A stretch of 64,000 nt of DNA from Pantoea cypripedii (GTDB lineage: Bacteria; Pseudomonadota; Gammaproteobacteria; Enterobacterales; Enterobacteriaceae): the NCBI RefSeq assembly GCF_011395035.1, contig NZ_CP024770.1, positions 1,091,465-1,155,464 of the forward strand, written 5' to 3'. The notes beneath the pieces were generated by a model. The model was not told where the DNA came from. It worked only from the letters and a program-made list of their open reading frames with translations, and did no database searches. Shown piece by piece: positions 44,368 through 53,591 of the stretch (position 1 is its first letter; every line of letters begins with the position of its first letter). The position numbers and the translations under genes were made by a program.

Positions 44368-45570
44368 ATGACAGATAAGTATTCAACATACTCGCAACTT
44401 CAGTTATCGCGTCGGACATTATTGAAAAGTGTGGCAATTACCAGTGCTGCAACAGCACTGGGATCTTTATCTGTTCCAGGCATGGCCTGGGCAGCGGGTT
44501 CGCCAACTATAAAAGCCTATGGTGTAACAACATCTCAGCTCAAAGACTGGTCGATACTGCAAAAAAGTAGCGGGCTTAAAATGGAGTTTATTGGTTCCAA
44601 CAATGACGTTGGCGTATTTATGCGTGACGTTATGGCCTCTCAAATGGGTACAAAAGTAGACTTGTTCATTTTTGAGGGGGGGACGCAGAATATTCTTGGG
44701 CCGCAAGGATATTATCTGCCACTTGATGAAAAAAATCCTGAATTAACCCTTTGGCAACGCACCTCTGATGACTGGAAATACTCGGCGGTGGTGAAAGGCA
44801 GCGATGGCAAACAATACGGTGTCCCGGTAATTGGTAATGCAGATAGTTTTGGTTATATCCCGGAAAAACTGGGTCTGCCCGCAGATGGCAGTGCTGATGT
44901 GTCCTGGCAGATGATGTTTGATAGCGCAAAAACGCATGGCCGTGTGGGCTATGACAAAACCTGGAATTACTCCATCGGACCTGCGGCTCTTTACCTGAAA
45001 GCTAACGGTAAAGCCAAAATCGCTAATCCAGCGGATCTGACCGCCGATGAGGCTAAGACAGTGGTGGATTTTCTGGTTGCACGTAAAAAAGCGGGCCAGT
45101 TCCGTACCCTGGTTTCCTCTTTTGAGGAGCAGGTACAACTGCTCGGTAATGGAGAAGTGAATATCCTCAACTGCTGGGAACCGGCGGTAAAAGAAGCCAA
45201 CGGCAAACTGGGTGACAAAGCACGTTACGCCTATACCGTGGAGGGCTATTACAAGTGGGGGCATGGTGCCTATATTGCCTCACAAGCTAAAGACCGCGGC
45301 AATCTCGATAACATTTACAAGATGCTTAATTATTATCTGGGTGGTGAATATCGTGCCCTGCAGGCAAGGGATCGTGGCTACGGCGGACCGAATATGGATC
45401 TGGCGATCCAGTATGCCCATGCTAATAACTGGACAGCACAGGAGATCGCAGATCTCGAAGCGAACCAGAAGAAAATCGATCGTAAATTTGCCAAGCCGTT
45501 TGTCAGTACCTCTACGCCTTCCAATGCGGACGCAATTGAAGAGCAGTGGCAGCGCTTCCTGAACGCCTGA
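44368..45570 (+). CDS. ABC importer binding protein, PotD-like, Tat-type signal
   Basis: This 400-residue binding protein has a twin-arginine signal (SRRTLLKS, Arg15-Arg16; hydrophobic stretch to about 40; AWAAG end). The mature part has LKDWSILQKSSGLKMEFIGS, SFGYIPEKLG and VNILNCWEPAVKEA, as in PotD-like SBP_bac_1/8 proteins. Export in folded form is unusual for this class. The ligand is unknown; by operon context it should be the substrate of the downstream carboxylase (an amide, lactam or polyamine-like compound). Confidence 0.85.
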   Translation: MTDKYSTYSQLQLSRRTLLKSVAITSAATALGSLSVPGMAWAAGSPTIKAYGVTTSQLKDWSILQKSSGLKMEFIGSNNDVGVFMRDVMASQMGTKVDLFIFEGGTQNILGPQGYYLPLDEKNPELTLWQRTSDDWKYSAVVKGSDGKQYGVPVIGNADSFGYIPEKLGLPADGSADVSWQMMFDSAKTHGRVGYDKTWNYSIGPAALYLKANGKAKIANPADLTADEAKTVVDFLVARKKAGQFRTLVSSFEEQVQLLGNGEVNILNCWEPAVKEANGKLGDKARYAYTVEGYYKWGHGAYIASQAKDRGNLDNIYKMLNYYLGGEYRALQARDRGYGGPNMDLAIQYAHANNWTAQEIADLEANQKKIDRKFAKPFVSTSTPSNADAIEEQWQRFLNA

Positions 45571-45590
45571 CAATTCAGCTGGAGAGACAG

Positions 45591-46505
45591 ATGAACAAGT
45601 TACACCCACCTTTAAAAAAAGTATCACGCAAAGTGCTCACACCCTTAGAAAGGCCAGCGTGGCTGGTGCCATTATTTGTCGGGGTATGGTCACTGTTAGT
45701 TATTGTGCCGCTTATTGTGCTCTTAACTTACAGTTTTTTTGAAAGTAAAAACTTTGCGATGATTTATAAGCCAACACTGGAAACCTGGTACAGTCTTTTT
45801 TCATCAGGAAGATTTGAAGTCACTGTTCGAACATTGCGAATTGCGCTAACGGTGACATTTATTGATCTGATGATTGCATACCCATGTGCACTCTGGCTGG
45901 CTAAAGGTGGGTGTAGTAAATCAATGCGGGCGATCGTGCTCGCATTATTAACCATTCCGTTCTTCCTGGATTTATCTTCCCGGATTATCGTCTGGCGAGG
46001 AATTTTAGATGAAAATGGTTTGATTAATTATCTGCTGTTGCATCTTCATATTATTTCGACCCCAATCGAAGGCATGCTCTATAACGAAACGGCCGTTCAC
46101 TTTGGCATGATCATCTCTTATTTCCCGACAATGGTTTTGCCTCTCTTTCTGGCTATCAGCGTGATTGATGACAACCTGGTTGCTGCAGCGGCAGATATGG
46201 GGGCAACACCTTTCAGGATCCTGAAAGATATTATTTTTCCGTTATCTCTGCCCGGCGTCGTGGCCGGAGTGGTGTTCACGCTTGGGCCAGCGCTGGCGTC
46301 CTGGGTAGAACCCAATATGTTGGGTGGTGGCTTCGTCAATATGCTGAGCAATTCTATCGACAGTGCCTATAGCGCACTGCGCTATCCGGTATTGGCTGCC
46401 CTTTCAAGCTTTGTCATTTTCATGATCGGTGCAATTTTCGCCATTCTTCTGCTGGTCACTCGTCGTGTTACGGATCTTTCAAATTCATTCAGGAGCCTGC
46501 ACTGA
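45591..46505 (+). CDS. ABC importer permease (PotB type)
   Basis: This 304-residue BPD_transp_1 permease has six hydrophobic segments. Its EAA loop reads AAAADMGATPFRILKDIIFP then LSLPG. The start is ATG 45591 with GGAGAG before it; an in-frame ATG at 45546 lies inside the binding-protein gene. It overlaps the next permease by 1 bp (TGATG). Confidence 0.9.
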   Translation: MNKLHPPLKKVSRKVLTPLERPAWLVPLFVGVWSLLVIVPLIVLLTYSFFESKNFAMIYKPTLETWYSLFSSGRFEVTVRTLRIALTVTFIDLMIAYPCALWLAKGGCSKSMRAIVLALLTIPFFLDLSSRIIVWRGILDENGLINYLLLHLHIISTPIEGMLYNETAVHFGMIISYFPTMVLPLFLAISVIDDNLVAAAADMGATPFRILKDIIFPLSLPGVVAGVVFTLGPALASWVEPNMLGGGFVNMLSNSIDSAYSALRYPVLAALSSFVIFMIGAIFAILLLVTRRVTDLSNSFRSLH

Positions 46506-47383
46506 TGACTGCGTTATTAACGACTAAAGCGGCACGAAAAATGATGACTTCCATCAGTGACTCTGAGCATCGCCACGTATTACATAATTCCTGGAGCTAT
46601 TGGTCGGGATGGAGGACCTTGGGAGGGTATGCATTGTGGATAATGCTTGCACTGATCTATTTTCCATTGCTGTGGCTGGGGTTGATGTCGTTTAGTGCCA
46701 GACCCTTATCCGGTATTCCATTTCCGTTCACCTTTGAGCACTACGATGCGCTGTTTGCCAATACCAGCTGGATCCAGCCATTCGGCATCAGTGTATTGAT
46801 AGGTGTCGGTGTCGGGATGGTCACGGCATTTACAGCCACCGTCGTTGGGCGTGCCATACCACACTCACCGCGTTCCGGTATGCTGGTTTTACTGGCGATG
46901 TTGCCGCTGTTTATCCCGGGCATGTCGATGGGGGCAGCGCAGTTTATTTTCCTTCGCCCAATGCTTGGCATGACGTTAGGTTACTGGTCCATTTTCCTCG
47001 GTCACATTGTCTGGGCGTTTCCTTTTTCATTGCTGATCGTTTTGGTACTGACGACTCGCTTTGATTACAAACTTATCGAAGCGGCTGCTGATTTGGGGGC
47101 ATCACGCTGGCAAACCTTCTGGCAAATAGAAATGCCCATTCTTCGCCCTGGCATTGTTGGTGCGGCCTTATTCGGTTTTCTCATCTCATTTAATGAGGCC
47201 CAACGCTCCATCTTCCTGCGCGGAACGTCCACCACCATGCCAATCTGGAACTGGACTATGGCCTCATCACAACAATCACAAGTGCCAATCATATTCAGCC
47301 TTGAAACCATTGTTCTGCTGGTCGTACTTCCATCACTGGCAGCTGTTTTCTGGGTGTTATTTGCCCGGATGGATAAGAACTGA
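46505..47383 (+). CDS. ABC importer permease (PotC type)
   Basis: This 292-residue second permease of the importer has six hydrophobic segments and the EAA loop IEAAADLGASRWQTFWQIEM then PILRPG. The N-terminal 45 residues are polar and longer than usual for PotC. It is followed 26 bp later by the carboxyltransferase-like genes. Confidence 0.9.
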   Translation: MTALLTTKAARKMMTSISDSEHRHVLHNSWSYWSGWRTLGGYALWIMLALIYFPLLWLGLMSFSARPLSGIPFPFTFEHYDALFANTSWIQPFGISVLIGVGVGMVTAFTATVVGRAIPHSPRSGMLVLLAMLPLFIPGMSMGAAQFIFLRPMLGMTLGYWSIFLGHIVWAFPFSLLIVLVLTTRFDYKLIEAAADLGASRWQTFWQIEMPILRPGIVGAALFGFLISFNEAQRSIFLRGTSTTMPIWNWTMASSQQSQVPIIFSLETIVLLVVLPSLAAVFWVLFARMDKN

Positions 47384-47409
47384 TTGTAAAAAGTACACGG
47401 AGAACATCC

Positions 47410-48270
47410 ATGCTTCAGCACCTCCCACGTTTTGCGCCTGCTGGCGACCGGTTCATTGAGATTGAGCTGGGCAAAGAGATGAGCTTTGAACTGAATATCC
47501 AGGTACATGCCCTCGCGACAGCGATAAGAGCGGCAACCATTAATGGGATTATCGAACTGGTACCTGAGCTGGCATCTCTGCTGGTTTCCTATGATCCAGA
47601 CCAGATCAGTTATGACGATGTCGTCAAGGAAATTTCCGCACTCTATGAAGGTGTACAGAGGAAGGACGTTCAGCCCATCGCGAGCCGACTGTTTCATGTT
47701 CCGGTGCTCTACTTTGATCCCTGGAGTGAAGAGTGCATCACTGAGTATCGCAAAACGCATCCGGACAAGCTTACTGACCCTGAACTGCTATGCGAGGTTA
47801 ATGGTCTCGCTGACCGAGTGGAGCTGCAACAGGTGCATATGGGCACCGAATATTGGGTGGCAGCGCTGGGATTCTGGCCGGGACTATGCTCACTGATGCC
47901 TCTTGACCCGCGTTGCCGTCTCCATGCCCCCAAGTACAACCCGCCACGAAGCTGGACACCGAAAGGGACTATCGGTTTGGGAGGGGGGTTGACCTGCATC
48001 TATCCGGACCGCACGCCTGGTGGTTATCAAATCTTTGCACGAACGCCGATGCCGACCTGGGATCGGCATCAACGGTTGGCCGCCTTTACCAATAGCCCTG
48101 CGCTATTCCAGCCGGGGGACAGGGTGCGTTTCGTGCCAATAGACCGTCAGGAATACGATGACATTCAACGGGCTGTAGACGAGGGCGATTATCAGCACCC
48201 CCTCATCAGTAGTGAACCTTTTTCCGTGGCGAAGTATCGGGACTGGTTAACCTCGTTAGAAAAGGAGTGA
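47410..48270 (+). CDS. Carboxyltransferase subunit 1 (KipI/PxpB-like, urea-carboxylase wording)
   Basis: The protein has 286 residues, longer than a plain PxpB (about 220). Its C-terminal half carries LDPRCRLHAPKYNPPRSWTP (about 172-191), then GTIGLGGGLTCIY and GGYQIFART. This closely follows the carboxyltransferase domain of urea carboxylase ('PLDPRHRL...KYNPARTWTP...GIGG..LC.Y...GGYQ..GRT') rather than PxpB. I infer that it forms half of the carboxyltransferase active site with the next gene. It is followed by that gene after 4 bp. Confidence 0.75.
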   Translation: MLQHLPRFAPAGDRFIEIELGKEMSFELNIQVHALATAIRAATINGIIELVPELASLLVSYDPDQISYDDVVKEISALYEGVQRKDVQPIASRLFHVPVLYFDPWSEECITEYRKTHPDKLTDPELLCEVNGLADRVELQQVHMGTEYWVAALGFWPGLCSLMPLDPRCRLHAPKYNPPRSWTPKGTIGLGGGLTCIYPDRTPGGYQIFARTPMPTWDRHQRLAAFTNSPALFQPGDRVRFVPIDRQEYDDIQRAVDEGDYQHPLISSEPFSVAKYRDWLTSLEKE

Positions 48271-48274
48271 CCCC

Positions 48275-49279
48275 ATGCTGGAAATCGTAAAACCGGGACT
48301 TGAGACATCAGTACAGGAACTCCCGGGCCGCATTGGCTATTGGGAACAGGGATTCCCACCATCGGGACCTGTTGATGCCTGGTCATTTCGTCTGGCGAAT
48401 CTGCTGGTCGGTAATCACCGGGATATGGCCGCACTGGAATGGCAGTTTATTGGACCTACGGTCCGTTTCCTGGAAGACGCTGTGATTGCACTTACCGGTG
48501 CGGAACATGTTGCTCAACTTGATGGCGTGTTGGTGCCTTGTTGGCAGACTGTCCGGGTACAGAAAGGACAGGTGTTAAATTGTGGGGCGGCCAAAAAGGG
48601 CGCACGCGGATACATTGCGATTGCGGGTGGGATAAACACACAACCAGTACTGGGATCGCGCGCGACGTTTCATATGGCATCGATTGGTGGTACCGGCAAT
48701 GGTGCGTTGAAAACCGGAGACTGTCTGCCTTTGGGCAAGGTTGCGGACGATGTAGCCGCGCTGTCTGCTCCGCTGGAGGTACGCCCGGTGATCGACCCGG
48801 CGCTACGTGTCTCTGGTGAAGACCGGGCGATCCCAGTGATGGCGGGTCCTAATGATCACTGGCTGGACGCCAATGGTATTGATGTTTTTACTAACAGCGA
48901 ATGGAACGTATTGCCGCAAAGCAATCGCACCGGGATGCGATTGAAAGGACCAGAACTCACTTTCTCATCTGCTGCCAGTGATAAGCCGCCGGAACATGGT
49001 ACACATCCATCAAATATCCTCGATCACGGCTATCCGTTAGGCGGTATCAGCATCGCCGGGCAAACACCGATTATCTTCATCAACGACTCCCCAAGTGCGG
49101 GTGGCTTTATGGTGCCCTTTACTGTTCCCAGCGCGGCAATCTGGCGTTTAGGTCAATTACGGCCGGGGGAAAAAATTCGTTTCAGATTAATCAGTCGTGA
49201 AGAGGCTGATTTGCTGAGAAAAAAAATCGATGCACTTTGTCATTCTGGTTGCCTGGCAACATTGCCGTCAGCCAACTGA
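48275..49279 (+). CDS. Carboxyltransferase subunit 2 (KipA/PxpC-like)
   Basis: This 334-residue biotin-dependent-carboxyltransferase-like (KipA) protein has MLEIVKPGLETSVQELPGRI (1-20), GPVDAWSFRLANLLVGN (30-46), LTGAEHVAQLDG, GYIAIAGGINTQPVLGSRAT, and the C-terminal SNILDHGYPLGGISIAGQTP then PSAGGFM. It pairs with the 47410 product. In urea carboxylase both halves sit in one polypeptide together with the biotin carboxylase and biotin carrier; here they are separate genes in one operon. Confidence 0.85.
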   Translation: MLEIVKPGLETSVQELPGRIGYWEQGFPPSGPVDAWSFRLANLLVGNHRDMAALEWQFIGPTVRFLEDAVIALTGAEHVAQLDGVLVPCWQTVRVQKGQVLNCGAAKKGARGYIAIAGGINTQPVLGSRATFHMASIGGTGNGALKTGDCLPLGKVADDVAALSAPLEVRPVIDPALRVSGEDRAIPVMAGPNDHWLDANGIDVFTNSEWNVLPQSNRTGMRLKGPELTFSSAASDKPPEHGTHPSNILDHGYPLGGISIAGQTPIIFINDSPSAGGFMVPFTVPSAAIWRLGQLRPGEKIRFRLISREEADLLRKKIDALCHSGCLATLPSAN

Positions 49280-49296
49280 ACTCAGGAGAACACTCA

Positions 49297-49542
49297 ATGC
49301 ATGTTGAAATCAAAGGCGAATTACCAGGCGTTTTCTATCGTAGCCCCGCTCCTGGGGAACCCGCTTTTGTCAATGAAGGCGATGCCATTACGGAAGAGAC
49401 TGTTGTCGGAATGGTTGAGTTGATGAAGCAATTTACCGAGGTATATGCAGGTGTTGCAGGGATACTGGAATCGTTTGCTGTCAATGACGGTGACGATATC
49501 GATACTGAGATGGCGATTGCGATTGTAAGGACTATTGAATGA
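49297..49542 (+). CDS. Small biotin carboxyl carrier protein
   Basis: This 81-residue stand-alone biotinyl domain begins MHVEIKGELPGVFYRSPAPG and has EGDAITEETVVGMVELMKQF. The biotinylated residue should be Lys44 in ELMKQ, a variant of the canonical EAMKM. The following GVAGILESFAVNDGDDIDT forms the second half of the barrel. It lacks the Pro/Ala-rich arm of AccB, so it is a carrier dedicated to this operon. Its stop overlaps the biotin carboxylase start (ATGA). ATG 49297 is preceded by CAGGAGAA. Confidence 0.85.
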   Translation: MHVEIKGELPGVFYRSPAPGEPAFVNEGDAITEETVVGMVELMKQFTEVYAGVAGILESFAVNDGDDIDTEMAIAIVRTIE

Positions 49543-50918
49543 TCACGATTAAAAAATTATTTATCGCTAATCGTGGAGAAATTGCCCTGCGTGTAATCCG
49601 GGCCGCCCATGAGCTGGGTATTGAAACCGTGCTCGGATGCAGTGAAGCGGATAAAGACAGCCTGCCAGCCAGAATGGCAGGCGCTATTGAAGTTATCGGG
49701 CCGGCAGCGGCGAAAAAAAGCTATCTCAATATTGAGGCCGTGATCGCTGCTGCGCGTGCATCCGGGGCTGATGCGGTACACCCCGGCTATGGTTTTTTGT
49801 CGGAGAACAGTGAGTTTGCCGCAGCGGTCAATAATGCGGGTATGGTTTTTGTCGGCCCCTCAGCGGAAACTATTGCCCTGATGGGCAATAAAGCGTCTGC
49901 CAGACTTTGTGCCGAACGTGCCGGTGTACCTACTGTACCGGGCAGTAAAGGGGTGGTACGGGATATTGAAGATGCACTGCGAGAGGCGCGGGTTATCGGC
50001 TATCCGATAATGTTAAAAGCAGCAGCGGGTGGTGGTGGACGGGGTATTCGTGTTGCCCATAACGAGGCTGAATTAGAAAAAGAGTATGCGGTGGCCAGCC
50101 GTGAGGCATTGGGAGCATTTGGCGATGGGGATATTTATCTTGAGCGCTACATTACCCGTGCGCGGCATGTTGAAGTGCAGATACTCGGGGATGGTCAGCA
50201 TGCTGTCCATCTGTTTGACCGGGACTGCTCCCTGCAGCGCCAGCGGCAAAAATTGGTTGAAGAGGCACCTGCCCCTGTTTTACCTGAAACAACGCGGGGG
50301 CTGATGGGAGAGGCATCCGTAAGACTGGCGGAGTCTGTAGGCTATTCCGGTGCAGGCACGCTGGAGTTTCTCTACAGCCCGGATAGCGATGAATTCTTTT
50401 TTATTGAGATGAATACGCGTATTCAGGTTGAACATCCAGTGACCGAAATGGTCACCGGCATTGACCTGGTCAGGGAGACACTTCACATCGCATCAGGCCA
50501 TCCGCTGCGCTTCACTCAGGATGCGATAGTGCTGCGTGGCGCAGCGATAGAGTGCCGGATCAACGCTGAAGATCCCTTCGTGAATTTCAAACCTTCTCCC
50601 GGCACAGTGAAAGAGCTGACGCTGCCTTCTGGGCCTGGTGTACGGGTCGATTCAATGCTGTACGCAGGTTACGCCATTCCCTTCTATTACGATTCCCTCC
50701 TGGCGAAAATTATCGTCTGGGACGAAGATCGCGCTTCAGCGATCAAGAGAATGATGCGTGCGTTGAAAGAAATGAAAATTGAAGGTGTGACAACCACCAT
50801 ACCCTTACATCTGGCGATTCTGGAAGATAGCGGTGTATTGCGTAACGACATCCACAATGCTTATCTTGAGGAGAGTTTGCTTCCCGACTTTGTAGATAAA
50901 GCGGGAAATCTACAGTAA
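49539..50918 (+). CDS. Biotin carboxylase (AccC-like)
   Basis: This 459-residue ATP-grasp biotin carboxylase carboxylates the carrier with bicarbonate. KKLFIANRGEIALRVIRAAH (4-23), HPGYGFLSEN, KAAAGGGGRGIRV (glycine-rich ATP lid), DRDCSLQRQRQKLVEEAPAP, and catalytic EMNTRIQVEHPVTE are all present. It is the last gene of the operon. Together with the carrier and the two carboxyltransferase subunits it completes a four-part carboxylase. Housekeeping AccC is unlikely, given the plasmid setting and operon partners. Confidence 0.92.
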   Translation: MITIKKLFIANRGEIALRVIRAAHELGIETVLGCSEADKDSLPARMAGAIEVIGPAAAKKSYLNIEAVIAAARASGADAVHPGYGFLSENSEFAAAVNNAGMVFVGPSAETIALMGNKASARLCAERAGVPTVPGSKGVVRDIEDALREARVIGYPIMLKAAAGGGGRGIRVAHNEAELEKEYAVASREALGAFGDGDIYLERYITRARHVEVQILGDGQHAVHLFDRDCSLQRQRQKLVEEAPAPVLPETTRGLMGEASVRLAESVGYSGAGTLEFLYSPDSDEFFFIEMNTRIQVEHPVTEMVTGIDLVRETLHIASGHPLRFTQDAIVLRGAAIECRINAEDPFVNFKPSPGTVKELTLPSGPGVRVDSMLYAGYAIPFYYDSLLAKIIVWDEDRASAIKRMMRALKEMKIEGVTTTIPLHLAILEDSGVLRNDIHNAYLEESLLPDFVDKAGNLQ

Positions 50919-51416
50919 GCATGAATGGCCGGATGAACATCTTACCGTGATTTGGGGAGATATCGTCCGGCCAGGCCAACTTATCCCTCAAGTATCCCTT
51001 ACGCGTCATGAGATACCCGTGCTGGCAGCGAACGACTCATTCATCTTATCTATCTCAGAAATGAAACATCGGATTGACCCCGAATCCTGGGTATATCGAT
51101 TGATGCTCTAAATCAAAATGCCTTTGGATCTCAGTGATTTATTTTAAGTGATATATTGGAATATCACATAATTTAAATACAAAAACGCATCTTTTAAATT
51201 ATTCATAAGATTGATTGATGATGTCGTTTTTATATAAGAATATTCAATGATAAAAACAAACATAAGAAAATAGAATGACGTGGTCACATTCAGGTTTTTA
51301 AGTAATAACATATTGTTTATATTGGTTTTTATTTCCTGATTTCATCTTGTGTGATGTCAACCATGATTAAAGTGAAAATTGTTTTTGACTTTCGATAAAT
51401 TGATCACTAAAAATAA
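50919..51416. other. Gene-free stretch before the LacI-controlled operon
   Basis: No credible gene is present. The right-hand half is strongly A+T-rich and holds promoter-like sequence before the LacI-type operator at 51417. I see no clear terminator hairpin after the biotin carboxylase. Confidence 0.4.
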
Positions 51417-51434
51417 TTGTGTTTCGATACACAA
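51417..51434. promoter_or_regulatory. LacI-type operator 1
   Basis: TTGTGTTTCGATACACAA is an 18-bp palindrome with a central CG and one mismatch pair, the shape of LacI/GalR-family operators. A near-identical site lies at 57285-57302. The start codon it controls is 83 bp downstream (51517). Confidence 0.75.
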
Positions 51435-51516
51435 AGAATTAAATGAGTCTGTAAATTAAGATTTTATCAACACCGTAGTTATACCAATCAATCAAGCTAA
51501 CATCAGGGGAATTAGA

Positions 51517-52527
51517 ATGAAGCCATTTCTTAACTCGCTGTCTCGTAGTGGATTTTGGTTGAAAAAAGCGTCAATAGGTACACTGTTGGTTTCTGCTATC
51601 ACGCTCAGTTACGGGATCAACAATACCTGGGCCCAGGACAAGCATCTGGTGTTTTATGAAGTGAGCCATGGCTGGCTCGGCCATCCATTCTGGGCAGTGG
51701 TGGATCGTGGTATGAAGGATGCAGCTAAAACCTACGGTGTAGATCTGGTTATTTTGCACGGTAATGCCCCGGCAAACTCCGCTCAACAGTCAGAAAAAAT
51801 CGAACGGGCGCTGGCTGCGTCACCTGATGGCCTGATTGTTTCACTACCTGACGCTAAAGGGGTTGAATCAAGTCTGGCACGTGCAACAGCAAAAGGAATC
51901 CCGATCATCGCAATGAACGTTGCCGATACCCGGCCACCGGCGCAACGTATTCCGTACATTACTTATGTAGGCTCCGATGAATATCTCTCCGGTGCTAAAG
52001 CGGCTGAAGAATTAGTCAAAGATCCTAAAGTGACGGTAGGCCTGTGTGTGAACACCAATGCAGGGCAATCTGCACTGGTTGCGAAGTGTAAAGGTTTTAC
52101 TGATGTGTTCCAGAAAGCAGGAAAGAAAGCGAGCACCATCGTTGTCTCGCCGGATAGCCCGACCCAGGCCGCTGAGCAGTTCCGTGCTTATTACATGGCC
52201 AACAGTGATGCCAATGGTCTGTTTGTGGTAGATGCCGTTTATACCCTGAACATTGTCAAAGTTCTTAAGGAGATGGGCGACCTGTCTAAAATCTCTATTT
52301 ATACCAACGATCTACTGCCGGAAGTTCTGGACGATATTCAGTCCGGACAGATTACGGGCACCATCGATCAACAACCCTATGCGCAGGGATATCTGGCCGT
52401 CGAATTGCTCTATTTCTATAAAACTTACGGCATCAAACTGGCCTCTGATGTGTTAACTGGCCCAGCCATCGTGGATAAAACCAATGCCGCAATCACCAAA
52501 GACATGGTTGCAAAAGGCTATCGCTAA
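51517..52527 (+). CDS. Periplasmic sugar-binding protein of second sugar-type ABC importer
   Basis: This 336-residue type I periplasmic binding protein (Peripla_BP_4) has a long signal peptide with AWAQ near 41. HLVFYEVSHGWLGHPFWAVV, LAASPDGLIVSLPDAKG and GIPIIAMNVADTR are characteristic, and YVGSDEYLSGAKAA follows. GGGGAATTAG precedes ATG 51517. It is the first gene of the LacI-controlled operon. The ligand is probably a sugar or polyol derivative, given the Gfo/Idh/MocA genes in the same operon. Confidence 0.88.
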   Translation: MKPFLNSLSRSGFWLKKASIGTLLVSAITLSYGINNTWAQDKHLVFYEVSHGWLGHPFWAVVDRGMKDAAKTYGVDLVILHGNAPANSAQQSEKIERALAASPDGLIVSLPDAKGVESSLARATAKGIPIIAMNVADTRPPAQRIPYITYVGSDEYLSGAKAAEELVKDPKVTVGLCVNTNAGQSALVAKCKGFTDVFQKAGKKASTIVVSPDSPTQAAEQFRAYYMANSDANGLFVVDAVYTLNIVKVLKEMGDLSKISIYTNDLLPEVLDDIQSGQITGTIDQQPYAQGYLAVELLYFYKTYGIKLASDVLTGPAIVDKTNAAITKDMVAKGYR

Positions 52528-52577
52528 AGTTATTTCGTTCTGAGGATTTCAATTTTACGTTAACCGGAGGCATTGCT

Positions 52578-53591
52578 ATGTCCAAGAATTCCGAAACGAT
52601 ACAGATACAGCCGTCCACTACCTTATCCTTTGGTGGCACCGCACGGGCCTTCATCTCCCGGCGTCCTTGGGTGGGTGCAGCGTTCTCTACTTTAATCGTG
52701 TTTATTATCTTTGCGGCGATCGCGCCGCATTTCACCTCAGCGGAAGCGTTAACGTCGATTGCCCTGGTGGCCGCGCAACTGGCTATCGTTGCATCTGCCG
52801 TGACCTTATTGATGATCGCCGGTGAGTATGATCTATCAGTGGGTGCGGTGCTGGCACTGTGTTCCATGCTGACGGCCTTTCTCGCTTCAACATTTAATAT
52901 CAGTATCCCGCTGGTCATCGTCATCAGTTTACTGGCTTCCGCCGCAATAGGTGCGTTGCACGGTACGCTGGTGGTGAAGTGGGCTATTCCTTCATTCATT
53001 GCGACCCTAGGTGGGCTGATGTTCTGGCGCTCCATGGTGTACCTGATTTCCGGGGGGTATCCGGTTTCGGTTCCACCGGGATCCTCCACGCTTGCGCTCC
53101 TTTCGGAGCGCTTCCCGAACGGCTTAAGCATGGGGCTTTTCTGGTGTGCAGTGGTATTGCTGGCAGCGCATTGGGTTCTGGAACATACCAAGTGGGGAAA
53201 CTGGATCTTTGCCACTGGCGGTGATCCGCAGGCTGCACGCGTTAAAGGGGTTCCGGTTAAAAAAGTTAAAATCTGGTTGTTTGTGCTCACCGCAGTACTG
53301 GCGTGTTTCGCTGGCATCATCCAGCTGGGGCGGTTTGGTACTGTCGATGCCAACCGTGGCATGGGGATGGAACTTGAAGCGATTGCTGCCGCTGTCATTG
53401 GTGGAACCAGCCTTAACGGCTGTGTGGGTAGTATCGTTGGGACTCTGCTGGGGTGCGTCATTATCGCGATGATCCAACAGGGGCTGGCGTTAATTAATAT
53501 GCCCCCGGCGGTCTATCAGGCTCTCCTCGGTATTCTCGTTGTCGGTGCTGTACTGACCAATCGCGCTATTGAAAAGAGGGCTCGCAAATGA
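52578..53591 (+). CDS. Sugar ABC importer permease (RbsC/FrcC type)
   Basis: This 337-residue BPD_transp_2 permease has the EYDLSVGAVLALCSML motif, the IPSFIATLGGLMFWRSMVYL segment, and VIGGTSLNGCVGSIVGTLLG near the end. About eight to ten hydrophobic helices are present. It overlaps the ATPase start by 4 bp. As the only permease gene in the operon, it should form a homodimer. Confidence 0.9.
   Translation: MSKNSETIQIQPSTTLSFGGTARAFISRRPWVGAAFSTLIVFIIFAAIAPHFTSAEALTSIALVAAQLAIVASAVTLLMIAGEYDLSVGAVLALCSMLTAFLASTFNISIPLVIVISLLASAAIGALHGTLVVKWAIPSFIATLGGLMFWRSMVYLISGGYPVSVPPGSSTLALLSERFPNGLSMGLFWCAVVLLAAHWVLEHTKWGNWIFATGGDPQAARVKGVPVKKVKIWLFVLTAVLACFAGIIQLGRFGTVDANRGMGMELEAIAAAVIGGTSLNGCVGSIVGTLLGCVIIAMIQQGLALINMPPAVYQALLGILVVGAVLTNRAIEKRARK

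Noticed and set aside
47410..49279. Calling the two carboxyltransferase-like genes simply pxpB and pxpC
   Set aside because: The first has urea-carboxylase wording (KYNPPRSWTP) and extra length, and a biotin carrier and biotin carboxylase follow; a plain oxoprolinase label would hide this.
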